Shown here piece after piece: positions 9,162 to 21,122 of a stretch of 64,000 nucleotides of DNA. Position 1 is the stretch's first letter. Every line of letters begins with the position of its first letter. The position numbers and the translations under genes are program-made. A model generated the notes under the pieces. It ran no database searches. It saw nothing but the letters and a program-made list of their open reading frames with translations, and was not told where the DNA came from. This stretch comes from Ischnura elegans (taxonomy: Eukaryota; Arthropoda; Insecta; Odonata; Coenagrionidae). The stretch spans positions 4,340,001-4,404,000 of the forward strand of contig NC_060259.1 of assembly GCF_921293095.1 (NCBI RefSeq). The letters run 5' to 3'.

Positions 9162-11683
9162 ATGGATGGTGATAAAGGCAAGATTTTTTCGGAAGAAGAG
9201 GTGGAGGTGCTACTCGCTATCTTCTCTGATGACGATATTCAAAGAAGGTGAGTTTATTGTGCAATATTTGTGGGTATTTAGTGACTTTATTTTTCCGAAA
9301 TCAAGTAATTTTAATCGCTACTTACGACAAATTGTGTTGAGCACATCGTGTCGTTTTTTAAAATACTAATTTGAGGTATGGTGCTTGCATGTAGAATGCT
9401 CTGATGGTTGTTCGGAAAATCATTTACCACTTGTAACAAATGTGTGATAAAATGTTGTACAAGTGGATAGAATTACTCAATTCATTTGAAAGTCTTAGGT
9501 CATCAAACCGTAAAATGCTGAGTGCCTCATTGATATTCGGGATTGATTACGCGTTCATAACGCATGGATTCATACGTAAAAGGTTACCGTGTGATCTACC
9601 CTTCGTAAAATGTCTTGGTGAATAGCAATGCGTAGTAGTGTTTATCTTTCGTGTTCTAATTAAACGCTGAAGTGTAGGTTCTTACGCTGTCCAGATGTGC
9701 CTACGTGAATTATGTGTATCCTGAAAGTAATTACGTTCCTACACTCAACTATCATGGGTTTCATCTTTTTCCTCGTTCCTCTTCCTTTATTTTTGGTGTC
9801 ACTGTTATGACTTCCTAGTTGCTGCATAGGCTTTGAAATTTCTTTCCTTCCTAACTAGTATTGGAACAGAAATTTCCATTCTAATGAAATGATTTAAATT
9901 AAGTTCTCCTCGTATCGGAAAACTTCTAATCAGAATATCCTATTGAGAGCAAAAGGTTTCTGGGGCCCTTGCCTTGCTTATGTTAATGGCTCATCTCTTG
10001 TAAATGCTGAATTTCCATAACTTTGAGGATGAGTTTGGGCAATAACAATGGTACATTTTCCCTCTTATCATAAGAAATACTATTTTAAGTCAGTTGTTGC
10101 AAAGTAGTTGATCACTTCCTTTACTTTGAATAGGTTGCAGAGCAATCAGAGGAGTCATGTGGGAGTGTGGGTGGAGCTGGCGGAGCGGCTGTCAACCCTA
10201 GGATACCCTAGGTGTGCTAGCCAGGTCAAAGACAAGGTTAATAACCTTAGGCGGAGGTACCTAGGGTTGAAGCGGGGGATGCGGTCAGGGGACTCTCCGC
10301 CGGAGTGGGTGCATTGGGGTGTACTCCATAAACTTTATGCCACTGCTCCGGCGGGGACTCCTGAGGCAAGGATGGACTCCCTAATATCATCGTAAGTACT
10401 AACTCATAGAATGTAACTTGTGCTTCAATCACGTAATCAATTTAATGTTGCTTAGAGATATCTCTCCGTGGTAGCTTTTCATTCCTTTTAAACAATATTA
10501 TATGATGGTAAATATGTAATGTGAATAAGTTTGTTGCTGTGAGCTAAGGCATAATTGAAAGATGCAAATCATCTAACTAATGTAAGTGAATGCTTGTTTG
10601 AATGAGTGTAACCTGGCATTGCACAGAATCACCGTAACTTGGTAACCCATTTGCTGTTTAGTTTCTTAAGGACCATAGGGAATGGAGTCCTCAATCGGTT
10701 CCCTGTGTTTTCCCATTTGATATCATAGAAGTTCTAAATAACTGGCACGATTCCTATTCCATTGTTTGACAAGTAATGCTTCCTTAATATTGTGTTGCAG
10801 ACAAGTGATATCGGGTGATGGTGGGGGTCTATCCACCTCAGCTGGCCCATCCACCCCAGCCGCTCCAGCCACTCCATTACTATCGCGAAGGAAGAGGAGG
10901 AGTGAAGGGGACATTATAGCATACCTAAGGTCTTCCCATGAAGATTACATGGGGATGCTGAGGAGGCAGGAGGAAAGGGAGGAGAGGGCCCTGGACTACA
11001 TGAGAATGCTTGTGGAGTCGGTGGTGAGAGGACCTCCCTCCAACTACCCTCTCCCATTGTGCCACCCTAATGCCAACATCTCCCCTCCTTATCCAAGCCC
11101 CCCAATTTCCATACCTTCTCCTAGCCCCCCCATTCCCACACCAACCCCCAGCCCTCCCATGCCCACACCAACCCCAAGCCGCTCTATTCTCATACCAACC
11201 CCAAGCCGCTCTATTCTCATACCAACCCCAAGCCGCTCTATTCTCATACCAACCCCCAGCCCCCCCATGCCCACACCAACCCCAAGCCGCTCTATTCTCA
11301 TACCAACCCCCAGCCCCCCCATGCCCACACCAACCCCAAGCCGCTCTATTCCCATGCCAACCCCAAGCCGCTCTATTCTCATACCAACCCCCAGCCCCCC
11401 CATGCCCACACCAACCCCAAGCCGCTCTATTCACATACCAACCCCAAGCCCCACCATGCCCACACCAACCCCAAGCCGCTCTATTCCCATGCCAACCCCA
11501 AGCCGCTCTATTCCCATGCCAACCCCAAGCCGCTCTATTCACATACCAACCCCAAGCCCCACCATCTCCCCAACAACCACCAGCCCCACCATCTCCCCAA
11601 CAACCACCAGCTCCACCATCTCTCCAACTGCTAGTCTATGTATTAGGAAAATTGTTGTGTTGCATCCCAAAAACCTGAAATAA
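9162..11683 (+). CDS. Harbinger Myb/SANT-like accessory protein, three exons
   Basis: Exons 9162-9247, 10134-10391 and 10801-11683 join in frame to 408 residues. Donors are GTGAGT and GTAAGT; acceptors are TTTGAATAG and TTGTTGCAG. The start ATG opens an acidic peptide ([20 protein letters not shown]). It leads into a Myb/SANT-like trihelix ([35 protein letters not shown]). A basic [10 protein letters not shown] segment, possibly a nuclear signal, and a Glu/Arg-rich helix follow. The C-terminal 190 or so residues are a Pro/Thr/Ser tandem repeat. In Harbinger elements this protein binds the transposase and the ends and helps nuclear import. An AATAAA overlaps the stop codon. The repeat tail is unusual for the family; the exon model is inferred from splice sites and domain continuity. 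Confidence 0.85.
11100..11600 (+). repeat. Coding minisatellite, PTPSRSI / PTPSPPM units
   Basis: About 25 copies of short units such as CCAACCCCAAGCCGCTCTATT and variants, with periods of 18-24 bp and always multiples of three. It encodes the proline-rich tail of the Myb-like protein. Because the unit lacks stops in other frames, two further frames also stay open for about 200 codons; these are shadows. Confidence 0.9.
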
Positions 11684-12373
11684 AAATTGAAAAACTGAAT
11701 TTTATTGTGTCTCATTTGCTTTTCAACCCATTCCTCCCCAACAGTGCTAGTTTTCCTTCTAATAATTCGATGAGAATATTTAATTCATATCTTTTGCTTG
11801 TGTAGCTCAGCGGTTCGTGAGGCATAATGATTTTTTTATTGAAGGTGTTTCATTAGGTTTGTTTCTGCTGTAACAATTTCCTAAGGTAAGAGTGATCTAG
11901 TTACCACAGTTGACAGGCCTCCTAAAAGTGAGTGAGTATGTAAGGGTTAGGAAATGGTTGAAGGATGGTCCATTCTCACAGCGGGGTTCGCGAGTGAGGG
12001 GAAAGGCCCATGAGGGATCACATAATTGCAGTACTATGTTATAACTTTACATGAACTGGTTACTGTTGATTATGAGCTAGGTACTAATGTAAAATGTTAG
12101 TGCTAGTGATAATTTACTTATGCAAAACTCATTTCTGCTCTATTCTTCCGTTAGTACTTGGGAAAGGGTCTATGTAATTATGATAGAATTGCTTAAATAC
12201 AGTGCCTGCTGGCGGGTTTTACAGCAAGGTTAGAAATGAAGGGCATAACTTTTGGCTGTTTTCCTTCAGGTAGGAACAGGGTTGTAAGGAAAGCTTTGTC
12301 ATGGAGAACAATCACCCTTGAGTAATTGGAAGTCCTGAAAAGGACTGGTTTATGAGTTGAGGATTTCGTCGAA
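11684..12373. other. Spacer between convergent Harbinger genes
   Basis: About 690 bp of AT-rich non-coding DNA serving as the shared 3' region of the two genes. A poly(A) signal-like AATAAA sits at its left edge. I see no further gene. Confidence 0.6.
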
Positions 12374-13720
12374 TTATTGAACAGCATCATAAAGTTGCTG
12401 CGCGAGAACTTCTCTCTTCTCTTCCCCATCAACAAAATTGTCCCCACCAGCTTCATCTTGGGGTTGCGGAAACATATTCTCAGCAGCATTTGCTTCTTCG
12501 AGCCAATCCGCCCAGAACACTTCCCTATTTTCCTCACAGATGTTGTGTAGGATGCAGCAGGTATTTATCACTTCCACTAGCCTTGCAACGTCCACTTCAG
12601 AGGCTTTAAGGAGGACTCGCCATCTGCCCTTGAGGCGCCCAAAAGCATTCTCCACTACCATCCGGGCCCTAGAGAGTCTGTAAGAGGTTACAATAAATTA
12701 AAATTCAGAGGATAACATGACTATGACTTCATGATGGGTATAAAACAGGAAACCCACCGGTAGTTAAAATGCTCTTCGTGGGGTCCATTTGGCCTCGGGA
12801 AAGGCTTCATCATGTTGGCTCCCAGGGGGAAAGCCCCGTCACCAATTAAATGGTACTTCTCAGGTAAGCCGCCATTAGTGATGACATCCCACAAGGCACT
12901 AGCCCGCAGCACACCAGCATCATGGACCCTCCCCGGATAGCCACTATTGCAGTAAATGAACCTGCAGAAAATAAAATATTTTTGAATATATTTATACGTG
13001 GTCAGAGTGAAGTATATAACATTATTTTTAACCATTAATGACTACTTACCTATACTGACTGTCCACTACAGCCAAAAGGATGACCGAGTGCCACCCTTTG
13101 TAATTGAAATAATCAGCTCCTCCGTGGATTGGGGTCTTAATAGGTATATGGCACCCGTCAATGGCACCGATGGTTCCTGGAAAGTTCCACCGGGTGCGGA
13201 AGCAGTTCTCCTTGGCGGCCATTTCCTCTTCCGTCGACGGGAACACTATAGATTCCATGAAATACCTGTCAAGGACAGCTCTACAGAAGTCCCTAACAAT
13301 GACGTGGACAGTAGCTTTCCCCACGCCGAAAGCAAGACCTACCACTCCAAAATCAGCCCCAGATTTTAAATAGAAGAGGGCTACAGCGACCCTCTTCGCC
13401 ACTGGCACGGCAGACCTCATTGCCGTATCCTGTCGACCGATGAACGGTGCCAGTTCCCGGCATAGCATGTCAAATATGCCCCTAGAGACACGAAATGTCT
13501 GGAGAAATCTATCCTCCGGCCAAGCAGGGACGTCTCTCTCCCATACCGCTTGGGCTCGAATATAAACCCAAGATCTTCTCAGGGCTCTTCGTCGCCTAAA
13601 ATTCACGGCAATTAACCGCTCCAAGCGAGCAATTTCCCTTTCCATATTTTGCCTCTGGTTCCGTATCATAAGATACCTTTGGTAAGCAGCTATTGCCGCT
13701 ATAACGTTACCGAAGTCCAT
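12374..13720 (-). CDS. PIF/Harbinger transposase (DDE_Tnp_4), three exons
   Basis: Minus-strand exons 13720-13050, 12961-12758 and 12677-12374 join in frame to 392 residues. Donors are GTAAGT and GTGGGT; acceptors are CTGCAG and CTTACAG. The N-terminal part is a basic helical region followed by a helix-turn-helix-like segment. The catalytic core includes GTIGAIDGCHI (first Asp), HDAGVLRAS and LIGDGAFP (second Asp), and VENAFGRLKGRWR (Glu). This is the expected DDE spacing for plant and animal PIF/Harbinger nucleases. Length is typical. It cuts and pastes the element with the Myb-like partner. No disabling change is visible. Confidence 0.92.
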
Positions 13721-14057
13721 GGCGGTTTCGACAACACAAAACTAAAATGAAAATTTAGAAATAATTGTCAATCAATGGAAGGCCATTCACAAATATTCAC
13801 AACATAGGCGATTTTCCTTTAAAATATTATTACAGGTATATATACACAGTTGCAGTTTTACAACATGAAATCGTTAATATCATTCACAAACTATCTTTCT
13901 AGATTTAAATTTACCTCCGCGTGGTCACTTGCAGTCACTTGTTATTAAACAATTCCCCAACGACGGCAGCACTGAGTTACGATGGTAACTTTTAGACGTG
14001 TAAACGTGCAGTAGTCGCGATCAACGTCCCGACGATCGTTGTGTAAACGGGGCATGA

Positions 14058-15636
14058 CAAGGGGGCGACGTAACTGCGATATATCGTATAGAAAACCTCT
14101 TTCGATTCGATTTTTCCGGAGCCCCAGTGGTCCAACGGCCTACCCAACATAGAGGCGCTGGTGTAGCCTGTTTTTCTGAGCAGTAATGAACTGGGGGCTG
14201 CCATATTGAATCTCGATGTAAACAAACGTGATATTGAAGCTTATTGATAGTCATTAGTGTTAACTGCAGACTTTTTTTTTATTGCTTACAGTGTCCCCTT
14301 ACGATTTTGGAATGTGCTCGATGAAGGATACGAGTCTCAATGATATTGGTTATTGCTAAATTGCATGGGTATGAAATGTATTTGGTGATGAAAATGTGAG
14401 TAATTCTGTTTCCTTCATTATTCCATTTTGATTTCAACCTGTGATTAGCTAACCTTTTCTCATGTTTTCAAAATTTTATGGTGTCTTGTATTCCTTATAT
14501 TTCAATATGTTTTTCATTGTACTTGCAGTTTTTCTAGTGTTCAAACTACTCATTTATCGCTAGTGCTATGCTTTCGTTTGTTTAATGCTAATCATTTTGT
14601 TGGTTATGTATGTAATTTGCTATTTCAACTCTGTCCTTTCAACTGTTTAATTGTCATTAATTGAGCATTATTCATTAAGTGTTCTACGATGTTTACATTT
14701 CTTAAAACTTTAATCTCTTTCATTTTGAAGTAAGAACTTAATTTCTACTACATTGGTATAAAATATTCTTCACTTTTCTCGTTTTCTACTTTTGGAATAC
14801 TTTCTTTCGTATAAGTGATGGATATTAACTTATAAGAACCTTTCATTTTAAGACTCCTCTGCCAAGATATGTTGTATATCTTAATGGGTACTCATCATGA
14901 ACAACTTCCTACGAAATAATGTCCTCCTTTCATAATTAAATAATTATCTTCCATGAAATGATATCCAAACTTGCATGCTTATTTCTAGTGAAGTATTGTT
15001 ATGGTCTATGGTTTCAGGATTAGCATTATTTTCCCTGTACCAGAGCTATTGCAAGATACATCTACCTCAAGGAAAATTGGGTCACCCTCTTTGTCTATAA
15101 CTGTGGAGTGTTTACTTAAGTAATGGAATCTTTCTCCTATTACGCAAAGGCTACTCATCTCATGTTGTCATTGATATTTGTTGCTTGTGCATCTCATGTG
15201 CTTGTAGAATGGTTAACTTTCTCATATTTCATCTCTAGTATGTCATATTGAAATTGTTATTGTTGTATTTCTTTTGCCAGTTATTGTATCAATAAATACT
15301 AATGTCCACTGAAGTAAGTTTCCGAGATCATTATTCTTACCAACCACCAGATCGCCAGTTGACTTTGTACATTAATCTTGTATTATGGTTACTGCTTTAG
15401 TAACCTGGGGAAGTTCTTCAGGAAGATTTTCCTACATTCACTGCTTTTAAGTTTCTCGCAATTGCAGTATCATTATTAGGCCTGAATAGCACGCTCTATC
15501 GTGACGCGTAATAAAAAATTGAAACACGCGCCGAGATATGCATTCAAACTTCGCGGCAGCATTGGACCACTGGCATAGATGGCACTGATGTATCAAAACC
15601 TATACGCATTATCCTAATGGGTATGTCGCCCCCTTG
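14058..15636. mobile_element. Non-autonomous DNA transposon with CAAGGGGGCGAC ends (hAT-like)
   Basis: Ends are CAAGGGGGCGACGTAACTGCG (14058 on) and its imperfect inverse ending GTCGCCCCCTTG (15625-15636). Internal terminal similarity includes CCAGTGGTCCAA (14125 on) and TTGGACCACTGG (15564 on). A 7-bp duplication GTTATGA lies at 8751-8757 and 15637-15643, once the Harbinger between is discounted. The interior is AT-rich and non-coding. A 7-8-bp duplication with CA(A)GGG ends suggests hAT, but the superfamily is uncertain. Confidence 0.75.
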
Positions 15637-16944
15637 GTTATGAATTGCAAGTTCTCAATAGGTAAATAATACTACATCATGAATTCTAATTACCATGAAA
15701 AACTCACGACCGACAAAAATTGTCAATTAATTGTAATTAGAATTCATGATATTGTATTATTTACCTATTGAAAACTTACAAAACTTACTCGGCCACTTAA
15801 ATATCTCTGCGAAAAATGAGATTCTCATGGCTAATTCACGCATCCCCAGCATCCAGCATTCTTAAGTGGTTCGTACTTACTTGGAAACCTTGGAGATGTT
15901 GATAAGAGAAAATTCTTATTAATTTTGACACTAAATAAGACATCACATAGCCCATGAGCATTAAAAAGCTTACCCTAAAGCCTGACGAAATAAGATTTTT
16001 TTCAATAAAAATTGCCGATGTAACAGGATTGCTGACACATCTGCTATTATTATAATCGAATTCATCAAAATGCAAGCAAAAATTAACGAATAGTTCAGTC
16101 TCAGCTACTAAAACGTACCCGTACCAGGCGCTTAACTATTTGAAAAATTTTTTGGGATGATAAATATTTAGTCTCTACGTCACTGCAGTAGATGTATCAA
16201 CCTATTAAAAATATGAAAGTCCTGCCAAATCACCAGCATAAACACTTGTAAAATAAAACATGTTATCTCTTAGATCACACCTCCGATTTTATACTTACTT
16301 TGCATGAAGTCACCACCACAAGATATTTTAAAGAGGCAGGAAAGAAAAAACCCACAGAAATACAATACATATATTATGTATTTTCTATCGTCAACCACAA
16401 TAATATTTCCAATTTTCTCTTCTATCCCACATCTACGTTGCCGAAACAACTACTCTTATTCTTTTTCGAATAGAAAATTATTAAAAAGAGGACTGGCCGA
16501 TAAATACTATCTTCATTACTTTCTCCGATAAACTTCCACTATCACAGCATCCACTTGCACAAAACAAATCCACATCCACTAATATGTCACTTCTGCCACA
16601 ATGTCTGTCTTCTTGGCGACAGGTAACAGTGAAGCAATGGTAACTTCCTCCAATCTGGGCACCTTCAATTCAGCAAGAATGTTCTCCCCGTCTTCTCGTC
16701 CAAGGCCACAGATTATCTTCTGATATCACAAGGTGTGATGTGAAGCTCACACACCTAAAATTCATGAATAATAAAATACCAAGTCACTTACTAGGTCACA
16801 TCAATTCCATTTCTGGAATTTCTGCATGAGAAATCAAATTACTGGGCTCGTAAATATAGTAAATAATTGTATACCTGAATATTTTTTTATTTTAAATTAT
16901 AGCATACGATAATTTGAAATGATGAAAGACGACATATAACACAC
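15637..16944 (-). mobile_element. THAP-family transposon copy A, right fragment
   Basis: Continues the fragment at 8602-8757 and is collinear with 28060-29380 and 57375-58710 (THAP copies C and B). It ends abruptly near 16944, where copy D begins in the opposite orientation. It lacks the THAP exon and far end. Phrases such as CACATAGCCCATGAGCAT and GCCTGACGAAATAA identify the family. Confidence 0.8.
15647..15779. repeat. Hairpin (internal MITE-like palindrome), copy A
   Basis: CAAGTTCTCAATAGGTAAAT at the left pairs with ATTTACCTATTGAAAACTTA at the right. The arms, which include GAATTCTAATTACCATG, are about 55-60 bp. The same hairpin lies at the same place in every copy of the family. Confidence 0.8.
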
Positions 16945-17379
16945 CCCAGACGGCACAGGAAGTTTTCGTACCTGAATACGAGGGTGGACCATCAAGATAC
17001 AAAAATCGCGCTTAGGAAGTTACTAAAAAGGTTTTGTTTCTTTATTTCCTTTAATGACGAAAAAAGATGCAAGAGGACTGGCAAATTCATATGCATCGAT
17101 AAAATTGTATCTCATCGATAAAACTGTAGTCGGTCTGGGACTATTTTCTTTCGCGGGTGGTGCCATCGTGCCATATCCTCCTAGAAAGATCACATGCCTT
17201 CACAAGCTGGCACAAGCCGTTGGAGATCGCATCGTTTACGTCACGTCTCACCACATTTCAGGGATTTTTGTGGTTAAGTTTGTGAAAAATAGAGTGTCTG
17301 GTAATGGTGAATTTTCCCTTATTCTTTAATTTCATTCACTGGGCTTCAGAAACGTGTTTGTGAGATATTTTTGTTAAAA

Positions 17380-17525
17380 ATGCCTTTCGTGTGTGTATTG
17401 TCGGGATGTAATGGAAACTCCGGGACATGGTTCAAGTTTTTAGCTTTCCAAAAGATCCTGAGTTGAAGAAGAAGTGCATTTGGGCGATAAGAAGAAAGCA
17501 TTTCACCCCTACGAAAAACTGTGAG
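17380..17525 (+). pseudogene. THAP zinc-finger exon, remnant
   Basis: ATG opens MPFVCVLSGCNGNSGTWFK, with the two Cys of a C2CH THAP finger. After one frame change it reads SFPKDPELKKKCIWAIRRKH and FTPTKNCE, then a GTATGT donor. The FPKDPELxxKWxxAIRR block is the THAP signature. The same exon is present in copies B and C with the same frame change, so the disruption predates their spread or the copies moved non-autonomously. THAP fingers bind transposon ends in P-type transposases. The rest of the transposase is not visible. Confidence 0.75.
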
Positions 17526-17681
17526 GTATGTACTCTTTCTCGCTGTAATTATTTAGATGTAATTTGAAGTTAGAAGTGGCTTCGGGATGTTGATGCATTA
17601 ACATCCCGAACTATTCAGTACTGAAGTACTATAGTACTATTCAGTACTAAAAATGGTGATTCAAAATATTGTAACAGCAAT

Positions 17682-19746
17682 AGAGTATGTGCACTCGGGA
17701 GGAATACGATTGAATTGCAGTTTATTCGATAAAGTGTATCGTAAATATCATTACTTTCGATTAGCAGCATTAATTGTTGCTTAGTTTGTTTAATAATTAC
17801 TATTTAATATGCATTGTTTTCGCAACGATATTAGGCAGACGAAAACGCTCATCTATTGGCTCCTCGGTATGTGACGTCATTCTGGTCTATCTCATCAGCG
17901 TGCAAGGTGTTTATCGTGTTATGATCGTGTTTATGATTCAATAAACTGCGTGTGCATTGGAAAAAGTTGGTGGATCTGATCTGTGTAAAGGGAAATACGT
18001 TTAAGTGCTTATCATGGAATCAGGTTTCATGAGGGTTTCTTCAAATAATATCCCGGAGGTGGATGCTTCAATGATTGACCGTGCTGATTATGTTGGACTA
18101 TACCTACATGCCTCGGCACGAAGTTTTAATGTTGAACTGGAGCTTTTTTGTTGTCTTGTCCCATTCATAATAAAGAGAAATGGACGGGAAACCTCATCGG
18201 AAATTAGGTCTTAAGTGAATTAAGTAAGATTGTTTACAGTAGGTAATTGGCCAAAAGTTTGTTAGCACGATACGAAGGTTTACGGAAGTAAAAGTGCCGG
18301 TAGGTAGATAACTATCGATATTTGTATTATTATCATTTCAAATACCGATCATAATTTAATTTATCTTTTAACTATTTTCTATTCTATTATTATTTAACCG
18401 ACTGACTCGCGAAAAATAATTTTTCATATTCAGTTATGGCCCGTGGTGACTGGATGAATATCCATAGTTAATTATTAAATTGCCGTTACTGAGCTGGGTT
18501 CTTCTTCTTCTGGGCTATTTAAGGTTTTAAACGTAAGCACAAATAACTGAAGTTACATTTTGGTCCAGTTAAAGCAGTAATCTGATCTTCATTTCTTAAA
18601 AAAACGCACTTTTAGTCGACGTATTTGTTCTTTCGTAGAATTAATGTATTCAAAAGCGGAGTTCTGATTATCTCAATGTTTCTACATTATTTTCAGTTCG
18701 CTAACATAGATATGTCAGTCAGATGTACATTTGCTTGGTTGAGGTTTATGAATAGCATTTGTGAGGTATATCTAAAAAAGGTTATTGAAAACTTTATCCG
18801 GATGAATGACGGAAATCTCTCGGGCTGGAAATCAAATGTTTGATAGTTAGATTAGACGATTACTTTTCATTCATTCGGTTTCAATATGCTTCTCGAAGCA
18901 TTTGTTAGCACAATTCAATAAATGGTTCATTTTATATTTCTTCACAGCATAAGTTTATTGGTTTTCAAGGTACAAGTGTCTTGTTATGACCGGTTATGAC
19001 TATCCATTAATCGAGGAATCCCTCCGCGCGGTGCATTTCCAAAAAGTAGTCCCGACTTGTGATACATAATAATGAGCTTATTTCACATCCGATTTGGAAA
19101 ATATTAGCATCACTGTGTTTGGAATTAAATTACAAACATTTTGAATACCCAAACTATCACTTTTTATCGAAAATTAATTTTCCGTTTTTTAGTTAGTAGT
19201 ACGGGTACAGTTACTAAGTTAGTTACTAATTAGTGACTTAGTTTTCACGAATTAAGTCTTACTATTTTCAAGGATCATCACTGTTTAAGTGTCTCTTAAT
19301 TTTAATGTCACTATAAATCTGCAAACGAACGCAAATGCGAGAACCGAGGAGTAAGAAATACGATTAGGTAGTTCGAGGTAGAAAAGTTGATAGAGTCTTG
19401 TCGTCAGCGTAACCGAGAAACAAATGAATTAAAAGATGTAGATGATGGCATGTACACACTTTAAATCTAGTTCATAAGGCATTCCATGGCTTCTTTCCAA
19501 ACTCAGTATACGCTGTAGAGGGGCTCACCCTAAAGAACAAGGAATGCCTGAGAACACGTCGAACAAAATGACGTCACAGCCTTGAGAATATGGCCGACTG
19601 GTGTTTCAGCGCATCATTAATTTTGCAAATTTTAATAATTAATATCTCGCTTAAAAAGTACATCTCTATTCTCAGACTCGGAATTTAGCCTAATTGAGGT
19701 GTATATTCTTTTTTAAGATCACTTCCCAAAAATGTGCACATACTCT
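17682..19746. mobile_element. Inserted non-autonomous element with AGAGTATGTGCAC inverted ends
   Basis: Ends AGAGTATGTGCAC (17682-17694) and GTGCACATACTCT (19734-19746). Copies B and C lack this segment and read straight through (GCAATTCT[T/C]TTGAAAATTC). Comparison gives an apparent 2-bp AT duplication. The interior is AT-rich with no sustained open frame. It contains a CCAAT plus TGACGTCA cluster near 17850-17880. Confidence 0.7.
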
Positions 19747-21040
19747 ATTCTCTTGAAAATTCTTGCATTATAGTTGTCTTTTTGTATTAATTCATTCGGT
19801 AAACGTGTGGTTAAAGGAGAAACTAGGAATAAGCTGCCAAGTTTATAGGATCGAATATTGCTTCTTAGCTTGCCCTATGGTGTATTACACGTCGGCTTTC
19901 ATCATTTCAAATTATCTTATGCTATAGTTTAAAACAATAAAAATATCAGGAATACAAATATTTACTATATTTACGAGACTAGTAATTTGATTTCTCATGC
20001 AGAAATACCAAAAATTGGAAATGATTTGACCTAATAAGTTACATGGTATTTTATTATTTAGTAATTTTAGGTGTGTGAGCTTCACATCGCACCTTGTGAT
20101 ATCAGAAAATAATCTGTGGCCTTGGACGAGAAGACGAGGAGAACATTCTTGCTGAATTGAAGGTGCCCAGATTGGAGGAAGGTACCATTGCTTCACTGTT
20201 ACCTGTCGCCAAGAAGACAGACATTGTGGCAGAAGTGACATATTTGTGGATGTGGATTTGATTTGTGCAAGTTGATGCTGTGATAGTGGACGTTCATCGG
20301 AGAAAGTATTGAAGATAGTTTTTATGTATCGACCAGTCCTCTTTTAAATAATTTTCTATTCGAAAGAGAATAAGAGTAATTGTTTCGCTAAATTAGATGT
20401 GGGATAGAAGAGAAAATTGGAAATATTATTGTGGTTGACGATAGAAAATACATAATATATGTATTGTATTTCTGTGGGTTTTTTCTTTCCTGCCTCTTTA
20501 AAATATCTTGTGGTGGTGACTTCATGCAAAGTAAGTATAAAATCGGAGGTGTGATCTAAGAGATAACATGTTTTATTTTACAAGTGTTTATGCTGGTGAT
20601 TTGGCAGGACTTTCATATTTTTAATAGGTTGATACATTTACTGCAGTGACCTAGAGACTTTTACTCATCCCAAATAATTTTTCAAATACTTTAGCGCCTG
20701 ATATGGGTAAGTTTTAGTAGCTGAGACTGAACTATACGTTAATTTTTGCTTGCATTTTGATGAATTCGATCATACTAATTGCAGATGTGTCAGCAATCCT
20801 GTTTTATCGGCAATTTTTATTTAAAAATTTTATTTCGTCAGGCTTTAGGGTAAGCTTTTTAATGCTCGCGGGCTATGTGATGTCTTATTTAGTGTCAAAA
20901 TTAATAAGAATTTACTCTTGTCAACATCTCAAGGTTTCCAAGTAAGTACGAGCCACTTAAGAATGCTGGATGCTGGGGATGCGTTAATTAGCCTTGAGAA
21001 ACTTATTTTTCGCAGTAATTGAAGTGGCCGAATAAGTTTT

Positions 21041-21122
21041 GTAAGTTCTCAATAGGTAAATAGTACTGTATCATGGTAATTAGAATTCATGATATAGTAT
21101 TATTTACCTATTGAGAACTTAC
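21041..21122. repeat. Hairpin, copy D (short form)
   Basis: GTAAGTTCTCAATAGGTAAA pairs with TTTACCTATTGAGAACTTAC. The outer arms match other copies but the central 60 bp are missing. Confidence 0.8.

Larger units (their letters stand above)
8758..14054. mobile_element. PIF/Harbinger DNA transposon, apparently complete
   Basis: The element has terminal inverted repeats beginning TGCCCCGTTTACACAACGAT, matched perfectly for about 36 bp at both ends. Looser similarity continues inward. A 3-bp duplication TGA lies at 8755-8757 and 14055-14057. It carries the two-gene set typical of the superfamily in convergent orientation: a Myb/SANT-like DNA-binding protein on the plus strand and a DDE transposase on the minus strand. 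Both can be read through consistent GT-AG introns without a stop. At 5297 bp it is a plausible full-length, recently active copy. Confidence 0.93.

Noticed and set aside
10925-11542. Open frames of about 200 codons on the minus strand and in a second plus frame
   Set aside because: They cross the Pro/Thr/Ser coding minisatellite, whose repeat unit lacks stops in several frames. The Myb-like frame has splice sites and domain continuity; the others do not.
11800-11830. tRNA-like A box (GTAGCTCAGCGGTTCG)
   Set aside because: No matching B box or cloverleaf at the right distance; probably chance.
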